64,000 nucleotides of DNA from Daphnia pulex (lineage: Eukaryota > Arthropoda > Branchiopoda > Diplostraca > Daphniidae). Below the pieces are notes generated by a model that was given only the letters and a program-made list of their open reading frames with translations, was not told the origin of the DNA and made no database searches. The stretch is taken from the NCBI RefSeq assembly GCF_021134715.1, contig NC_060025.1:9238001-9302000 (forward strand), written 5' to 3'. Positions 1 to 14,498 of the stretch are shown piece by piece. Position 1 is the stretch's first letter; every line of letters starts with the position of its first letter. The translations under genes and the position numbers were made by a program.

Positions 1-208
1 AAGGGACGGACCACCCCACATACACAACCATCGGCCCCCCGAAAAAAAGAGAGACCAGCACACAACTCCATTTTATTCGAGGAGGAGCGTCAGTTGGAGT
101 CGAGACTTGCACCCAGACGGACGTGTTTTTCTGTGTTCTTAAAAACAAGTTTTGATTTCGTACAACTTTGACTTTAGTGTGGCTCATTTCAATTGAGGAC
201 GGACGGAT

Positions 209-2266
209 ATGCTCCAAGTGTTGGAATCTGATTCTAAAACGCATCGAAACAACGACAACAACGACAACATGTTGACCAACGGATCTAACCAATACATCCA
301 GCCGGATTATCTCACCACTACGGTAAACATTTCTCATCGATTTTAATCAATTTTTAGAAATTCATTTCTAAATGGGAAATTGTTTTTAAAAATTAAACAG
401 CTGGATTCAAAGAGGAGTCCATTGGCTTTGCTGGCCCAGACTTGCAGTCAAATCGGGGCCGATCCCACCCCGTCGACAACAACCTCAACAACATTGTCGT
501 CTTCTTCTTCGTCGTCGTCGTCGTCTTCGTCGTCCATTTCCGTCACCAAAAATTTGAGCGACAAACCGTCGAAGAAACTCGCCCACTCGTCCGATGCTGG
601 CGCCAACAGCGACAAGTCCAGCCGCAAGACTCCGCCGCAATCAAAAAGCCAACAACAACAACAGTATCTCGATCCTTATGGCCGTCACGAATCCGCCAAA
701 GAATCGTCCGAATCGTCCAGCAACAAATCGGGATTCAAAAGTCCGTCGACCAAATCGGCGTCGGCCACTTCACCTTCAAACAACAACAACAACAACTCTC
801 AGCAACAACAATCTCAACAAGATTCGAAATTCATGGCCGAGCAGCAGCGCATGGCTCTCGACATGGCCATGCAACAACAACAACAGCAACAACAACAACA
901 AAATCAGTTGTCAAAGGATATCCAGCAATCGATGCTGGCCGCTTACCACCAGCACCGGCCCTCGCCCGTTTTCCCGTCACCGCTGTCGGTTGGCAGTTTG
1001 ACTGGGCATCACCACCACCCACTCAGCCCCTACCACCACCCGGGATTGGCCGGCCTAGACGCCGCCACGGCCGCCGCCCTGGGAGCGTTCAGACACCCGG
1101 CCTATTCGGCAGCAGTGGCCCACCATTTGGGCGGATATCCGTCGGTGCATCACGTGCCCGTCTCGCTGGGCCTCTCCTTGGCCAGCTACCAACAAGCGCT
1201 CAGTGCCGTTTCCTACGGCCAGCGACTGCAACAACATCAAACCTCCTCCTCCTCGTCCAGCAAAGCGGGAGGCGAGTCGGCCGGCATTTGCCGCGATCCT
1301 TATTGCACCGGATGTCCAAACAGCAGCCCGGCATCAGCGGCCAGCACCGCCGTTTCATCTTCAAATTCCCCCAACAACAACAACAACTCGTCTTCTTCTC
1401 CAGCAGTAGCCACAACAACAACAACCTCAACTGCTTCAATGACATCCAGCAATTGCCCGGCTGGTTGCACCCAGTGCGATCACATGACGAGAACAACCGC
1501 CAATCATTTCACGTCCAGCAGTGGCAGTTCCAGCAGTGGCGGCCTAGGCCTGACCAGTTCGACGGCGGCGCTGTCGTCCAGTTTGGCAATGAGCACGTCG
1601 ACGCCGTCGACCATCGTCACGCCGGCCTCTGCCTCCGACTCGACTCTGTTGACATTGCGGCCGTACGTTTGCAACTGGATCGCGGCCGACCATTACTGCG
1701 GCAAACGTTTCCCATCGTCCGAGGAGCTGCTCCAGCACCTCCGCACCCACACGAGTCTGTCGGTACCACCACCGGCCGTGACGTCGTCAGCTGCTGCCGA
1801 GCCGTCGCTAAGTTCTCCTTCGTCGTCCAGTTACTCGCCCGGCGGCATTCATCACCACCAGCTGCTCAATCCGTCGCTGCATCCGCACAGCGCCCATTTG
1901 TTGGCCGCCTCGGCTGCTGCCGCCCTTCACCGGACTTATCCGACTCCGCCTCTCAGTCCCCTGTCCATGGCCCGTTACCATCCGTACAGTACGGCTGCCA
2001 GTTCCAGCAAACATTTGTCCAGCAGCGGACAGCAGTCGGCACTTCAACACTCGCCACTTTCAACGTCGGCCGGGCCGCCACCGCTGCCGACAGCCGGAGC
2101 GCCACCACCCCCCAACAGCAATCCGGCCCTCCTCTCTCTCCATCACCACCACCACAACCCGTACGCGGCTGCTGCCAGTTTGGCCGGCCTGCCCAGCTAC
2201 TACCCCACTCATCCTTATTCACTTTACAGCCAGCGGATGTTGGCCGGCGCTGGAGTTTTACCTTGA
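209..2266 (+). CDS. noc: Noc/Elbow (NET family, ZNF503/ZNF703-like) zinc-finger transcriptional repressor
   Basis: Two coding exons, 209-322 and 401-2266, joined in phase 0, giving 659 residues. The exon junction falls just before the family signature SPLALLAQTCSQIG (residues 44-57). Further family marks are a buttonhead-like box CRDPYCTGC (335-343), one atypical C2H2 finger from C462 to H488 (CNW...C...H...H) and a C-terminal YSLYSQRM motif. Between these lie long Ser, Gln, Asn, His and Ala runs, which open all three forward frames and create shadow ORFs. NET proteins act in the nucleus with corepressors to pattern appendages, trachea and eye; that role is family knowledge. I do not see the FKPY Groucho motif of some relatives. 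A second in-frame ATG at 269 aligns better with the vertebrate N-terminus and could be the real start. noc versus elbow cannot be separated by eye. The 3' UTR runs beyond 2267 through a TG repeat. Confidence 0.9.
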
Positions 2267-2391
2267 AAAATTTCCGTTTTTTTTTTTTAATTATTTCTTT
2301 GTTGTAATTTTAAATTGCCGTGTTTTCATTTTTTACCACCTCCTTTTTCAAACCAAAATTCAATTTTCTTTAACTCTACATTTCTTTCTTC

Positions 2392-2409
2392 GTGTGTGTG
2401 TGTGTGTGT
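2392..2409. repeat. (GT)n microsatellite in noc 3' UTR
   Basis: Nine GT units about 130 bases after the noc stop codon, probably inside the 3' UTR. Confidence 0.9.
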
Positions 2410-2599
2410 ATAGGAGTTATTACCAGTTGGCACAATTAATTAACACATTTCGATTCGTTTCTTCTCTCTCTCTCGATTTTAAAACAGCAAAATTGTGGAT
2501 AAAATTTGAATTAATAACATTTTGGAAGATTTCACCATTTTTGAATATTTGACACGACTGTAAATATAATTACAAAAAATACAAAAATTTGAATTGAAA

Positions 2600-5500
2600 A
2601 AAAAACCGCCTAAAAAGAATTTCTTATTTTTATTTTTTCCCCCCGACTGTCGTCAATATTTCAACGGGTAGAGGGTGAGACAGTTGCTACTAGACGTCGG
2701 TCGACGCCTTGTCTGCGTGTGTCAGGCCCATTGGCAGTTTGAGCGGCGGTGGCGGCGACGACGACGCCGGTTGTCGTCTGGTCGTAAAATGGCCATTAGT
2801 TTGGGCGTTGAAAGCTCCTTTCCCCCCCGACGGGCCAACGAGTCGCGTCCGCAGCCATTCACTTGACAAGAGCCCAAAAACAAAAGGGCCAGCTGCTGCT
2901 GCTGCGTGAAAAACAAGATGCGCATCTCTCCCGTCCACTTTTGGAGTGGAAGGGAATTTTTTCGATCAAAAATCCACGACACGACCCGCAATAATATCCG
3001 TCCCGACACTCGAGCCGCCAACTTTTATTTTTCCCGCTCCTGTTCTTTAACTGTTAGGAGCTACAGGGCGACTGTGTTGACGCTAATTCCTGCCTTTTCC
3101 CATTTTCTTGTTCGATCAAATGAACGACGGGCAAAAGAAGAAGAAGAAGAAGACGGACGATTGTGAGTGTTGTGTGTGACCCTCGGGGGGTAGTGCAGGG
3201 CGTTACGAGTGCTGCTCGGTAATAATTCTGTCTTGTAAATAACGGATGAGAAAAGAAAGAGAAGAGACCCTATAGGAGAGAAAAGAGTCGGCGGGGGAGC
3301 TGGAGGGGTTCGTTTTTCAGACTGTCGACCACAGGAGCGCCTATCCCCCCCCATCCAACAACACAAGGCGGCCCGGCCCCCACAGCACCGATCATAAGTC
3401 ATGCGCTCCTTGACAGCTCCTTCTCCTCCTCCTCCTCTTCTGCATTATATGGAGTGAGCAACAACAACAACAACCTAGAAGGAGACGGTTGTTGTTGTTC
3501 TTCTCCTTTCGACGCGCATCGCACACACACACAGAAGAGGAGAAACATGAAAAGAATAAAAAGAAGAAGAAGATGAAGGATCGTGTGTAGTTAGCTGAGA
3601 GGTGAAGCTCCTTGACGACTCGCCTTTCATTCGTTACAGCAGCAGCCAGACAAGAGTGATGGATTCATCGATACTACTCGCAACTCTCTCCGCTCGTCGC
3701 TCATCGCTCATCCGCACGACCTTTTTCTTCACTCTAACAGCAGAACAAGTGGCAACTTTCCTATCATCATCCGCCTGCGGTTTTCATTTCTCGTTTTTAA
3801 CCACCAAACTGACCGTCGCCGACAGATGTCGTCCCAGTTGTATGAGACGAGATTAGCCGAAATCACGACCGGATTGCATATCGCATCCGGTGCTAAAGTT
3901 CCAGGTGGGGTGCGATTTGAATATCATCTGCATATTACCGACTAATAATGAAAAAAATGGGAAATAGAGTAGTACAACAAGAAGGTGTTGCTTGTGTGCA
4001 GCTGTGTTTGTCATTGGGCCACACCCCTCGACTTTGTGTGTCGGCACGTCTGACGTGTCAACATTTGACATAAAAGGACGTGGGGGAAAGAATAAAAACT
4101 GGGGAAAAATATCAACGAGTCTATGATTTTCGTCCTTTGTTATCAACAAGAGAAGAACTCCAGCTGTCAAAATCATCTGATATCCTTTTCAATCATATCG
4201 CCGTATGACGGAAAAAAACATTTCCCTCTGACATCCGAGTAGAGTAGAGTAGGAGATCGCTCCTGGTTGTTTATTATCCATCTCAAATGACATGCAGGAC
4301 GGCGAGCGAGATGTTTTATAAGCCTCTAGGGCACCTGGACGACCGTCCCGCACTTCTTTATTCTGTTGCTGCTGCTGGGCGTCGGCCGTTCAGTAGTCGA
4401 GAGCGGAAAATGTGTCGTCGTGTGCGCAGTAAAAAATCAATTGTCAAAACACGCGACGGCCATCAAGCGAAAGTGGAAACGCTCGTCTGTCTGTTGAGTA
4501 GAGCTACTGCAATAATCATAACCGTAAAGAAACGTTGAAAGGTTCAAAGACAACAACAACGGTAAGGGAAAAGATGTTGGCGTGTTATAGTCACGTCTAA
4601 TAAATTGCCCCGGCAGACCCTGGCCCCCTTCATTTTATGTGGCGACCGTTTCACGCTCCGTTTTTTAATGGCGGGGGAGTTTGGAGCTAAGAAATGGTCC
4701 CAAAAACAGTTTTGATTACAAATGGGGCCCTTTCAAGTCGTTGGGCTTCATTAATAAATCGGTAGAAAGAAGAAATGAAAATGATTTTCTACTTCCAGCT
4801 GCGGCGCAAAAGGATCACACACAGTATGGGGTGAACCAAAAAATATATAAGTTGTTACTTCTTATTTATTCTCCCCCCACGTATAATTTATACGCCACAA
4901 TAAAAGGAAATTTGGTCAATAAATAAATGGCGAGTGAAGATGGGGAGGCCAAAGAATTTATTCATCATCTGTGACTGAGCGAACGGAAACGATTTCAGGT
5001 CGTCATCAAATAATCTATCGGCAGTGCCCAACATTCACAATTGGTGTGTGTGTGACGATTTCTTCTGCTGGGAGCAACAACAACAACAACAAAAAACGGC
5101 CCAAAAAAGTAAAAGAAGAAGAGCATTTCAGCGCTGGTACACAGCAAAGAAGAAAGAGGAAAGTTTATGAGCTCGTAACTGTCGTGGCGAACGCCAGCAA
5201 AATAGGGGCCCGTCTCTCTTCTCTTTTATCGCCCCAGTGTATATATAACAGCCCAGCAGCTAAAAGGGAAAAGAAGAAGAAGAAGAACCTTTTTCTTTTC
5301 CTTCTTCTCTTGGCGACCGACGACGTCCGCGTGTGGGAAGAGTTATTTGATGTTACACCACAGCCCCAGCGGCGACAGATGGAGCGGCCATTGGGTTTTT
5401 GTAGCTCGGCAACTGCTGGCGGCCAAAAGAAGAAGACGGGAAATTTACAACCACCATGCATCCCCCAGCAGTGCAGTGTTGCTCCTGCTGCACACATCCA

Positions 5501-8500
5501 TTTGAGAAGGAGGAGGACAGGGGTCTATTTCCATTCTCTCTACCGCCTCCTCTTCTTTCCATCGTCTTGTACTTAAGCTGTGCGCCGGCTCCTAGCGCCC
5601 TGGCGAGTTATGACCTCCTCCTAGTTTAAGATCCTCTTTTTTTCTTTTCTGGGCAAACTTTATTGAGCTCGTCGTTTCGACGACGACATTCCCGCAAGCG
5701 GCAGCCAGCAGCGACCGAGGCACGCGCGTTATTTCGTCCTTCCCTTTTCCTCTTAGATATATGACAACTAACGGCTCCTAGCTGCTCCTGTTCTCCTATA
5801 GAGGCAACGGAGAAACAAAACATTCATCACCTCACCAATAAGATGGCGTCTGCCGATAAAAAACAAGAAGAAGATTTCAATCTCGGCACAGTGTTGACAA
5901 GCCGGAAATAGTCTAATGGGCGTGGTCATATAAGCCCCCCAATCATCACACCTGTCAGCGCTTGGCCGTAACGGAACCAGGAGCTTTTAAAAACAAAACA
6001 AAAAGAAGAAGATTGTCGGAATTGTCTGAGAGATAAAAGGAGAAATTCTGCACACATCCGTCCGGGCGGTGCGGATTAACAAAAAGGGGCTGCTCAAATC
6101 TGTCAATTCTTCTCGTGTTGGGTGAAGAAAAGCTGGTCGGCAAAGACAAAACAAGAGCGGCGGCGTGTGCATTTTTATAACAAACTGTAAATCGTTTCTC
6201 TTTTCTTTTCTTTTTCTTGATATGGTGGCGTTGTTGCCGGCCCTGTCAAGAGTGAATAACCAGGCGAGAAATGGCCGGCCATAAATTCGTGGAAGTAAAA
6301 AAGAAAGAATATAAAGAGCGACCAAGGCTCTTCTTCTTAAGAGTCTAGTGCTGTGGTTTATATTTATAGAAGAAGAAGAAAGAGAGATATAACCCATCCA
6401 CCAGCACTGGTGTGCCGCTGCCGCCGCCGCCTGGACGCGCCGCGTGTGCGCTCGGCACTTTATGGTTTTTTACGATCTCCCGACACATCAAAAATCCCTT
6501 TCCACCACCACCACCACACCCTTTTTCGGCAACATATATATGTATACACACAAGGGGGTCTGCTGTCGTCCTCTGGAGATGCATTTGAGAGAGAGAAAAC
6601 AGAGTGGCTGTGCCGCCGCTGCTGAGCAATTTCTCCGGGCAGCTTAGGGGGCGGCGGCAACGTCAAAAAAGTTTCCTTTTTATAAGCAGATTGCGCTAGA
6701 CGACAAGAACAAAAAAAAACTTTTCTTCCTTTCAAACGCCTACTACTCTAGAGAGACAATGGCGCCGTGTTCCTTTTGTTGTTCCACCCACACATCGGCG
6801 ACAAAATCAAAGAGCCACTCTCTGATGCGCTGCGCTGGCAACAATAAAATTTATAGACAACAACTGCTGCGGCGGCAACCAGCAAATGTTTGTTTTATAT
6901 TCAGCGGCAAAAAGAGAACCCACCACCCAGTTGATGCTGTCACCCGATGAACAATTAGTCACAAGTTTACGCTGATTTGATGCGCGTGCCTCGGCGCAAT
7001 GGTGGTGGTCAAAATTGCTAACAATTAAAACGGATTCAACCGACACACAGAGGGCCCATTGTCTCGATAAATATAATATGAATAAAGCCAAAGGATTTTT
7101 TTCTTTTGGGCGGCGAGTGACACAGTCGGAAAAATGCCCAAGGATTTTTTTTTGTTTCAGTCACGCGGCTGAATTGAAACCTGTCATGACTCTTCAACAT
7201 TTTCCTAGAGCCGAAAAAGGTTTGATTTTTACGCCTCGTCATGTAACCCCCCGACAAGAATCGGAAAAGAGAAGCTTCTTTTGTTCTTCTTTTGTCCGAG
7301 ATACAAACGATCAAGGTGGTCTAGCTCCATCGTGACATGCCGCCACCCCAGCAAAAGATGACGACAAGTTTTTAGATTGTCCCATTGTGTTTTTGAAGAA
7401 AAATGATCCATCGAGCGGTCATTGTGCGAGTCGTGTAATTTAGATCCAGTCGACCGTGTACACATTTCCGGTCATTTTTTTGAGGGGGGTGCCTGGACAC
7501 TGGCAGTCAAATATCTTTCGCTTTGATTATTTATTGATTTTTGTCTATTATGGATGGTGAATGAGAACAGCTGCTGTGGTGAGTTTTTATACTTTCCCCT
7601 GTGCCGTCACCTCATCCACTCGACCATAAGAGAAGAGCCTGGAAGGCGCTGAAAGGGAATCAAGACGTTGCTCGACTCAATAGGCTCAATCAAAGCCTCT
7701 TTTTAAAAAAGAAAAAGAAAAACGACTACGGTACGTACCACAAGGAGCCATGAAGGGAATCTATACAACTGTGATGGAGAGAATCTGTCATGATTCATCA
7801 TTCCCCCCGACAACAGCCCAGCCAAGAAAAAAGGCTCCAACGGTGCAGCAGAGATCACAAGTGCCGCCGCTTAGACACGGACGCCGCCGCCGCCGCTATA
7901 CATCACAAAAATGTTACGACGTGGTAGCAGCAGCAATAGCTTTTAGACAATCAAACTCACCTCGGGCTATATGCAGACACGGCCTCCTCCTCCTCTACAC
8001 AAGAGTTGGGGAATATCTTCAAAACATTCCAAGAAAATGAAATATTTCGAATATTAGACGGACAACAACATGTCGACTAGATACATCTTATCCATCATTC
8101 GGTTATTTTAACCCAACGACACACACACAGTGTCTCCCCATCGTCCACCAATTGAAAAATGGATCTCAAAATGTCTGTGTATAATACTTTGATAATCCGC
8201 AGGGGGGAAAAATGTATCAAATATTATAGTCTAAGAACGTGTGTCTCATAAATCTTGGAATTGTTCCAACCGCCGGCGACCCTCAACAAGTCCCTCATCG
8301 TTATCAGCCCAGTGTGATCTGTTTGACGGTTGCCGACTCTTTCTGGAAAAAACGGAAATGTGAGCAAGGCGCGAGCCGTCCCGTTTTTCACCAATAAAAA
8401 CGCGCGGACCCTTTTGGAAAAAAAGAGCCGACAGACGGACGGACATAAATTTTCTTTTTATAAACACGTCGAGAGTCGCTCGTTGCCGCTGTCGTAAAAA

Positions 8501-11500
8501 AAAAAACTCGGCTGCTGCAACGCACACAGTGGGAATTGGCCCTTTCAGCGAAATGGATCCGAAAAAGAGTTTGGGGGCTGTCCTCTTATCAAAAAAGGAA
8601 ATTAATATTCGACGACATAGTCGGCGCCTCAATCAAAGTTTGCGGTTCCGCTAAATGACAGCAGCAGCGCCCATTCCTATAAGACGACACAGGGACAATC
8701 ACGCAAGGGACTAGCCTTCCAGTTAGACTAGAAACATGGCGCACAAAACATAAACAGCAGGAAGCCATACATCATGACTGGATACAACCTGGTATTTTTC
8801 TAAAAAAACCGGCCGAAAAGGGAAAAGAACAAATCCAAGGACGGATAGTCCAGCAGAAACATTTTTTTCCTTATCACATAAAAATAAGAAGAAATTTGGG
8901 CAAAGAGACATCTAGCGGAATGGACGTCGATCCATCTTTTGTCCGTCTTTTTCTCCACTTGGTTGGCTGACGGGAATGCGCTGGCAACAACAAAACAATT
9001 CCAGCCTTGAACTTTTTTTGTGTGTGTGTTGGGTTCTGTTTCTGCACGCGAAGGCGATCGACAGTTGAGACAAGACGGACAGATTGAGCTGCTGCTGGTG
9101 AAATGGCATCCAGCGAAGCTGAGAGAGAAAACTGATGACGGCCACATTATTATGCGCAGCGTCCTGTCCGCCCCATCCATTCCCGTCTTTCTATCCCGTC
9201 CAAAAAGCCAACAGGTAAAAGAAGACGGCGGCGGCAGCCACTTTTTTGTGCTTTTATAGACAAGACAAGAGACAGACAGGCACACAAGACAAGACAAAAG
9301 AGATCCGTCTGTCTGTCTGTCTCTCCTCTCTACAGAGAAACTGTCGGCTGCTGTTTTCTCTCTTGTCAGATGGAGAAAATGTGCCGACGATGAATGATAC
9401 ACTCACTTGCGTTCCCTTTTTCTCTCTGATGCCCGATTGATCTATGCACAGACTCGCTGGGCATCAGCAGCAACAGGGAGAAAAAGACGCTACTGTATTA
9501 CTAATGAAGCCGCTCCTATAGAGCTCCTTATATTTTTGAGAAAGAAGAAGATTGGAGGGGGTGATCCTGCCTCAGCTTGTGTTATGTATAGCTTTTTATA
9601 GACGGTCGTCCGTCTGCTGCTGCCCATTTCTGGCGGCTACGCCCGTCCTCTGCTGCTCTGCTCTCTCACACTCTAATTTATCGCTAGCTGCTGTGCTCCT
9701 GTTGCTGCTACTGTCGTATCTATCTGTGCCTCGTTTCTTCATGGCCGCTGGCAACACATTTCAGAACGAGAGAGAAACAGACGAGTCGGGATATTATCTT
9801 CTTCTTTTTCTTGCCCAGCCAAAACAACAACCCAAAACGGGCTTCTTCTTCTTCTTCTTCATCGAACTTTATCCGCATGGCAGAAAGACACACAAAAGGG
9901 GGCCCCTTCCATCCATCTTGAGCTGCTGCTGCAACACTGGCGGAATAGACAACAAAATGGAAACAACAAGATGGAAAAGGGCCGCCCAGGCAGCAGACGA
10001 AACAAAAAAAGAGACGACGACCACGATCCACCCATCCATCCATCTGACAAGTATTAATGAGTCCATCGAGGGCCACAAGAGAAATCTTCCATCAGTTGAA
10101 ACAAAACACACAGCCAGTACTAGAAGCTAAGAAGAACCAACTCTTGTGTGTTTTTTTTATATTTTCATGTTTCGAATTATTATTCGATTGATTACGAGAC
10201 CCCCTTAAAAATCAGTGGCATCCCTTTGCAGAAATATCAGAGAAAATGTTGCCGACTGCTTCGTTTGTTTGTTTCACTGCGATGGATGGATGGAGTAAAA
10301 AGAAAAACACAAAATCAAAGCGGCAAAAGACGACAGAGACGACCGGGGGCAGCAGCAGTAGAGAGACGATCGACGGACCGACTTTGGACGGGCGATCCGT
10401 CTTGTTGAGCGATGAGGGCCCGACGCAAAAAAAAATAAAAAAAGAGAGAAAAACTTTTGCCCCTGCCAGTCGGCATTTTGTATATACGTGTGTGTATACG
10501 TCAAGAGTATAGAGAAAAAAAGGGAGAGGTAGAAACTTGTATTTATACATTTAGAGAGAGGAAAAAAGTTTCCATCAATGCTTCACTGTCTGAGATGTTA
10601 TTTTCTTTTTTCTATATGGCATCGCATTGCAGAGAAACACAACTGCAGAAGCGCAGTTGGTAGTTGCACACACGAGGACACGCCCTGACACACACACAAA
10701 AATGGCCGAAATCTCAAACCGCCTTTTTCGGGTTGACGATGACAAGCCAAACATCAGAAAAAAAAGTCCAATCTCGAAAGAAAAATCGACTTGTTGTTCG
10801 TCAATTCACCGTGTCGCTGTCAATTAACCGATAACCATTTCTCATTTGCATTCAGTAGTAGATACTATACACATGTAACAAAAATTCCGGCTGACGGGAG
10901 AAAATATAAATAAAAAAAGGAACGATCGAAATGAATAAGCGAAAAATGATGGTAGTCTGCTGCGTTGCCGCCGCTCCAATTTCCCTTTTGGCTGACAGTT
11001 TTTGATATCAAAGAAATATAACGTCAGTCCAGCGCGTTCAACATCATGCCGGGCAAGACGGGCGAGCAATCAGAGCTGTCCGCCCCTGACACGCAACTGC
11101 CATCGCCCAGCAGCTTCGTAAAAAGAAAAAATTGACAGTTTTCGGCGGAATAAAAAAAGAACAACATTTCCTATAGCTGGTTGTGGTTGTTGTTGTTGTT
11201 GGCAGAGAAATGGATATTTTTTTACTCTAAGGTCAACACAACGTCTGTCTGTCTGTCTCTCTCATTTTCCACGTCAAGATGGCCATCGCTGGCCGTCACT
11301 CACTCAAACTGTTTCGACTTGACATTCACATCACAAATCACACGAGAAATGGACGACAGACAGCCGCAAAAAAGGCAACGTGCCATCCACAGGAGCAGCC
11401 GGGAGGGGAGACTTTAGCTGCTGCTGGCCTGTCACTCAAAATCTCTTTCTCCTTCTCTCTGTGTGTGTGTATAACTAGACAAATAAAAGACACACGCGTG

Positions 11501-12890
11501 ACGCAGCTCCATTCAAAAAGGGGGGCCCCCTTTTCTCTCCCTTTCATCGCCCAGTCTAAATATATTTTTGACTAGACCGCCGACAGCTCAATGTCATCCT
11601 CTTCCACCAACACACACACAAAAGAGAGAGAAACACGACAGACGGACAATAATCATAATAATAATAATAATCACCGCCCAGCTGGAGACTCTGGGGCCCA
11701 TTCGACAAGGTCTTGCAACAAATTAATTGAGCGTAGTTCCCCAATCTCTTCAATAGATGCCACTCTACAATTCGACACATTGCGTCATGTGGCAACAAAC
11801 AAATCATAATCAAAGAGCAAATTACAGATCGATTCACCTTTGTCTGCCGTGTTCACTTCCTCAATAGATAATAGACGAAAAAATAAAAGACGAGGCAAAG
11901 TTGGTGCGTGACTCGCACACAGAAAATAAAAAAGGAGAATTTTAAAACTCGGGAAATAAAAAAGGCTGTGTGTGTCTGGTTTTTTTAAATGGCCGTCGTT
12001 CAATCCGACGCGGATCGAGTGAGAAAACAGCAGCACCACCAAGACTTTGATGCCTTTTTATGAGACTCGTCTACTTTTATATTGTCTGCAGCGTAAAATA
12101 AACGCAACAACAGTAAAAAGCAGCAGCAGCAGCCTGCGATATATAGCCTATATAATAATCACTAATCAACGCTATTTAACGATTGGCTTCAGCTCTTTTT
12201 CGACGACGACGACGCACAGCCTTCTTCTTCTTCTTCCAGGTATTTATATATTTACACACAGACGTCAAGACGGAAACAATCTTAAGCTCAAACAGACGAC
12301 ACGAATATATTAAAGACGGTCACCAACAACAACAGCTGCAGCGTGTACGACAACCCAAAAAAAGCTCGGCATTCACGATCGCTCGTTAAAATAACTCGTC
12401 AACTGGATGCGACTTTAAAGTTTACTTTCATTACATTTCAGATGCCAATAGTTTTCTTTCTTTTTCTTCTGGTTGAATTCGACGAAGGATATACAGACAT
12501 TTCCCAGTTAATCGGTTGATGGCGTGGCCGTGTGTCAAGAGGCCGAAATAACCGGTTACAAAGAATCAATCATTTCAAAACAAAAACGTATATACCACCT
12601 CATATGTACGCCCCTTGGAGAAACACAAAAAAATCAACAGGTAAATTCAATACTATCTAATCGAAAAAAAAAAGTAACGCTACGCCAGCAGAAAAGGTGT
12701 ACGTGTACCGAAAGGTGTATACAGTACGGCCGCACCAAAATAAAACAAGTTGCAGACAATTTCAATAAGAAAAAGGAGTTGGGGGGGATTCAAAGTTCAA
12801 AATCATTTGCATCTCGCGCTATCAACCACAATTGAACAAAGAGAGAGAGACGGACGTGAAAAGCTTTTTGGACTTTGACAAATCTCAAAT
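2600..12890. other. 10-kb gene-free stretch next to noc
   Basis: I find no ORF here with domain-like composition, paired splice sites or a conserved motif. Open frames are short and made of triplet repeats (AAC, AGA, TTC, GCC). The stretch is full of short microsatellites, polypurine/polypyrimidine runs and CTATAG or TATAAA-like words. Its position beside a developmental transcription factor fits a cis-regulatory landscape (inference). An acatctagcgg word at 8907-8917 matches in reverse complement the CCGCTAGATG motif seen elsewhere in the window. Confidence 0.5.
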
Positions 12891-12893
12891 TGA

Positions 12894-12901
12894 TATAAAA
12901 G
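12894..12901 (+). promoter_or_regulatory. TATA box of the hydroxylase gene
   Basis: TATAAAAG lies 114 bases before the start codon at 13008, leaving room for a short 5' UTR. Judged from sequence and spacing only. Confidence 0.5.
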
Positions 12902-13007
12902 GGCCAGTTATCCTTGAGACGTTCCTTATTCCAATTTGGGGGCCCTGTCGGGACACTTTTTTTCTCTTTTCTCCCAAAGTCGTCGGCAAATATACGAACG
13001 ACACAAA

Positions 13008-14498
13008 ATGGCCATCCAAAACCGGATGGCTGTCGATCCCATGGCCGTCACCTGGTCTGAGCGTTACAATAAAACATTCGAAAAAGTCTGGGCCAAATTA
13101 CCAAATTTCATCGGCTCCTTTATCGCCACAGCCGCCGTTTTCATCCTCGGATCTTCCATTCACGGTAATTTCAATTTAACAATTAATCCAAAAATTCGGT
13201 TCTAATTTTTAATCAAAAAGGCGATTGGCTGCTGATCCTGGTGCACTTTATCAAATATTTGCGTCACGGACAAGAAGACAACAACAGCACAATGTCGTCT
13301 AGTGATGAACAAGAGGACTCGTCGATTTACGGCGATTTCTCGCTCAAGGATTACAAACTGCAAGACCTGTCGCTTTACATCATCCCGGCGACCATCGTCT
13401 CGTATGTGACGTATTTCGGAGTCGGCGGTTTCCTGCACTGGTACTACTACGTGCGTCAACGCGACCGACCCGAAGAATGGAAGTGTCAGCCGACCAAGTG
13501 GCTCTCGCCCAAATTGGAAAGGCACGAGATCCTGCTCGGCTCCTTGTCGCTTTTATTCGGCTCCATCCTGTCGGGCATCATGTCCTGTTACATCATGAAC
13601 GGCGGAGACACTTACATTTATTACAATTACGCCGACTACGGATACCTCTGGGCTGTGCTCCAGTGGCCAGCCATCTTCATCTGGCAGGTAATTCATTTCA
13701 TTCCCAATTTCCAATTCTTTTTCAAATGCAAATTTTTTAAATAAATTTCAAATGGCGCAGGACTATTTGACCTACTGGGGTCACAGGGCTTTCCACATGC
13801 CTTTCTTGTACAAACACTTTCATAAATTACACCACACTTATAAGCAACCGACGGCCTTTTCCGTGACGGCCATCCATCCAGCCGAATTTCTATTTTTCCA
13901 ATGCATCCTCATCTCGCCCATGTTCCTAGTCCCCACCCACTGGAGTAAGTACCAATTTTGATAGCATGGCAGCTGGGTAGAAAATTGATTGTTTAATGAT
14001 TTACTACCAGTCACCATCACGATCCTGCTGTTCTACACCTACTACCACGGCATCATCGACCATTCGGGAATCAATTTCAAGGCCTACTGGTGGCAGCCAT
14101 GGCAACCGCATTGCATCTTCCACGACAACCACCATCAATACTTTCACGTCAATTTCGGATTTAATATTGAATACTGGGATAAGGTATAAAGTCGGGATTC
14201 CTATTTTACATCATTGACAATGCCGAGCGTGAAATATTCAAAAATGCCGTTGGTTGATTATCGAACTCTTGTCCCATCTCGGCAGTTGCACGGCACGTAC
14301 CGGAAAAAGGACCGCGTTTACAGGGAGGAGTTCTTTTACGGCCAGGGCAAATCCCTGGACGAGGTGACGGAAGGCGAGCTGGCCCAGGACCTTGCCGAGC
14401 GTGAGTCGGAGAATCCACTGGCCTATGACAACAACCAATACGCCTACGAGTTGAAGAGATCCGACGTCAAAAAAAGGACCAAAAAGAGTCAAAAATAA
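13008..14498 (+). CDS. Fatty acid hydroxylase / sterol desaturase superfamily membrane oxidase
   Basis: Five exons: 13008-13164, 13221-13687, 13761-13944, 14011-14183 and 14286-14498, giving 397 residues. The start has a good context (acaaaATGg). The three histidine clusters that bind the di-iron centre are complete: HRAFH (216-220), HKLHH (229-233) and HDNHH (307-311, plus H315). An extra HGIIDH lies at 282-287. Hydrophobic spans near residues 35-53, in the 90s, around 150-200 and 240-285 fit an ER multi-pass protein. The family uses O2 and an electron donor to hydroxylate or desaturate sterols, fatty acids or alkylglycerols; the substrate cannot be told from sequence. The C-terminal tail (from about 328) is hydrophilic, ending in a Lys-rich segment that could serve ER retrieval. 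A C4-sterol or C5-desaturase-like role is possible but unproven. Confidence 0.85.

Noticed and set aside
442-2307. Second long forward frame overlapping noc (and several antisense frames)
   Set aside because: Shadow of Gln/Ser/His triplet repeats; lacks any domain, while the other frame carries the NET-family motifs.
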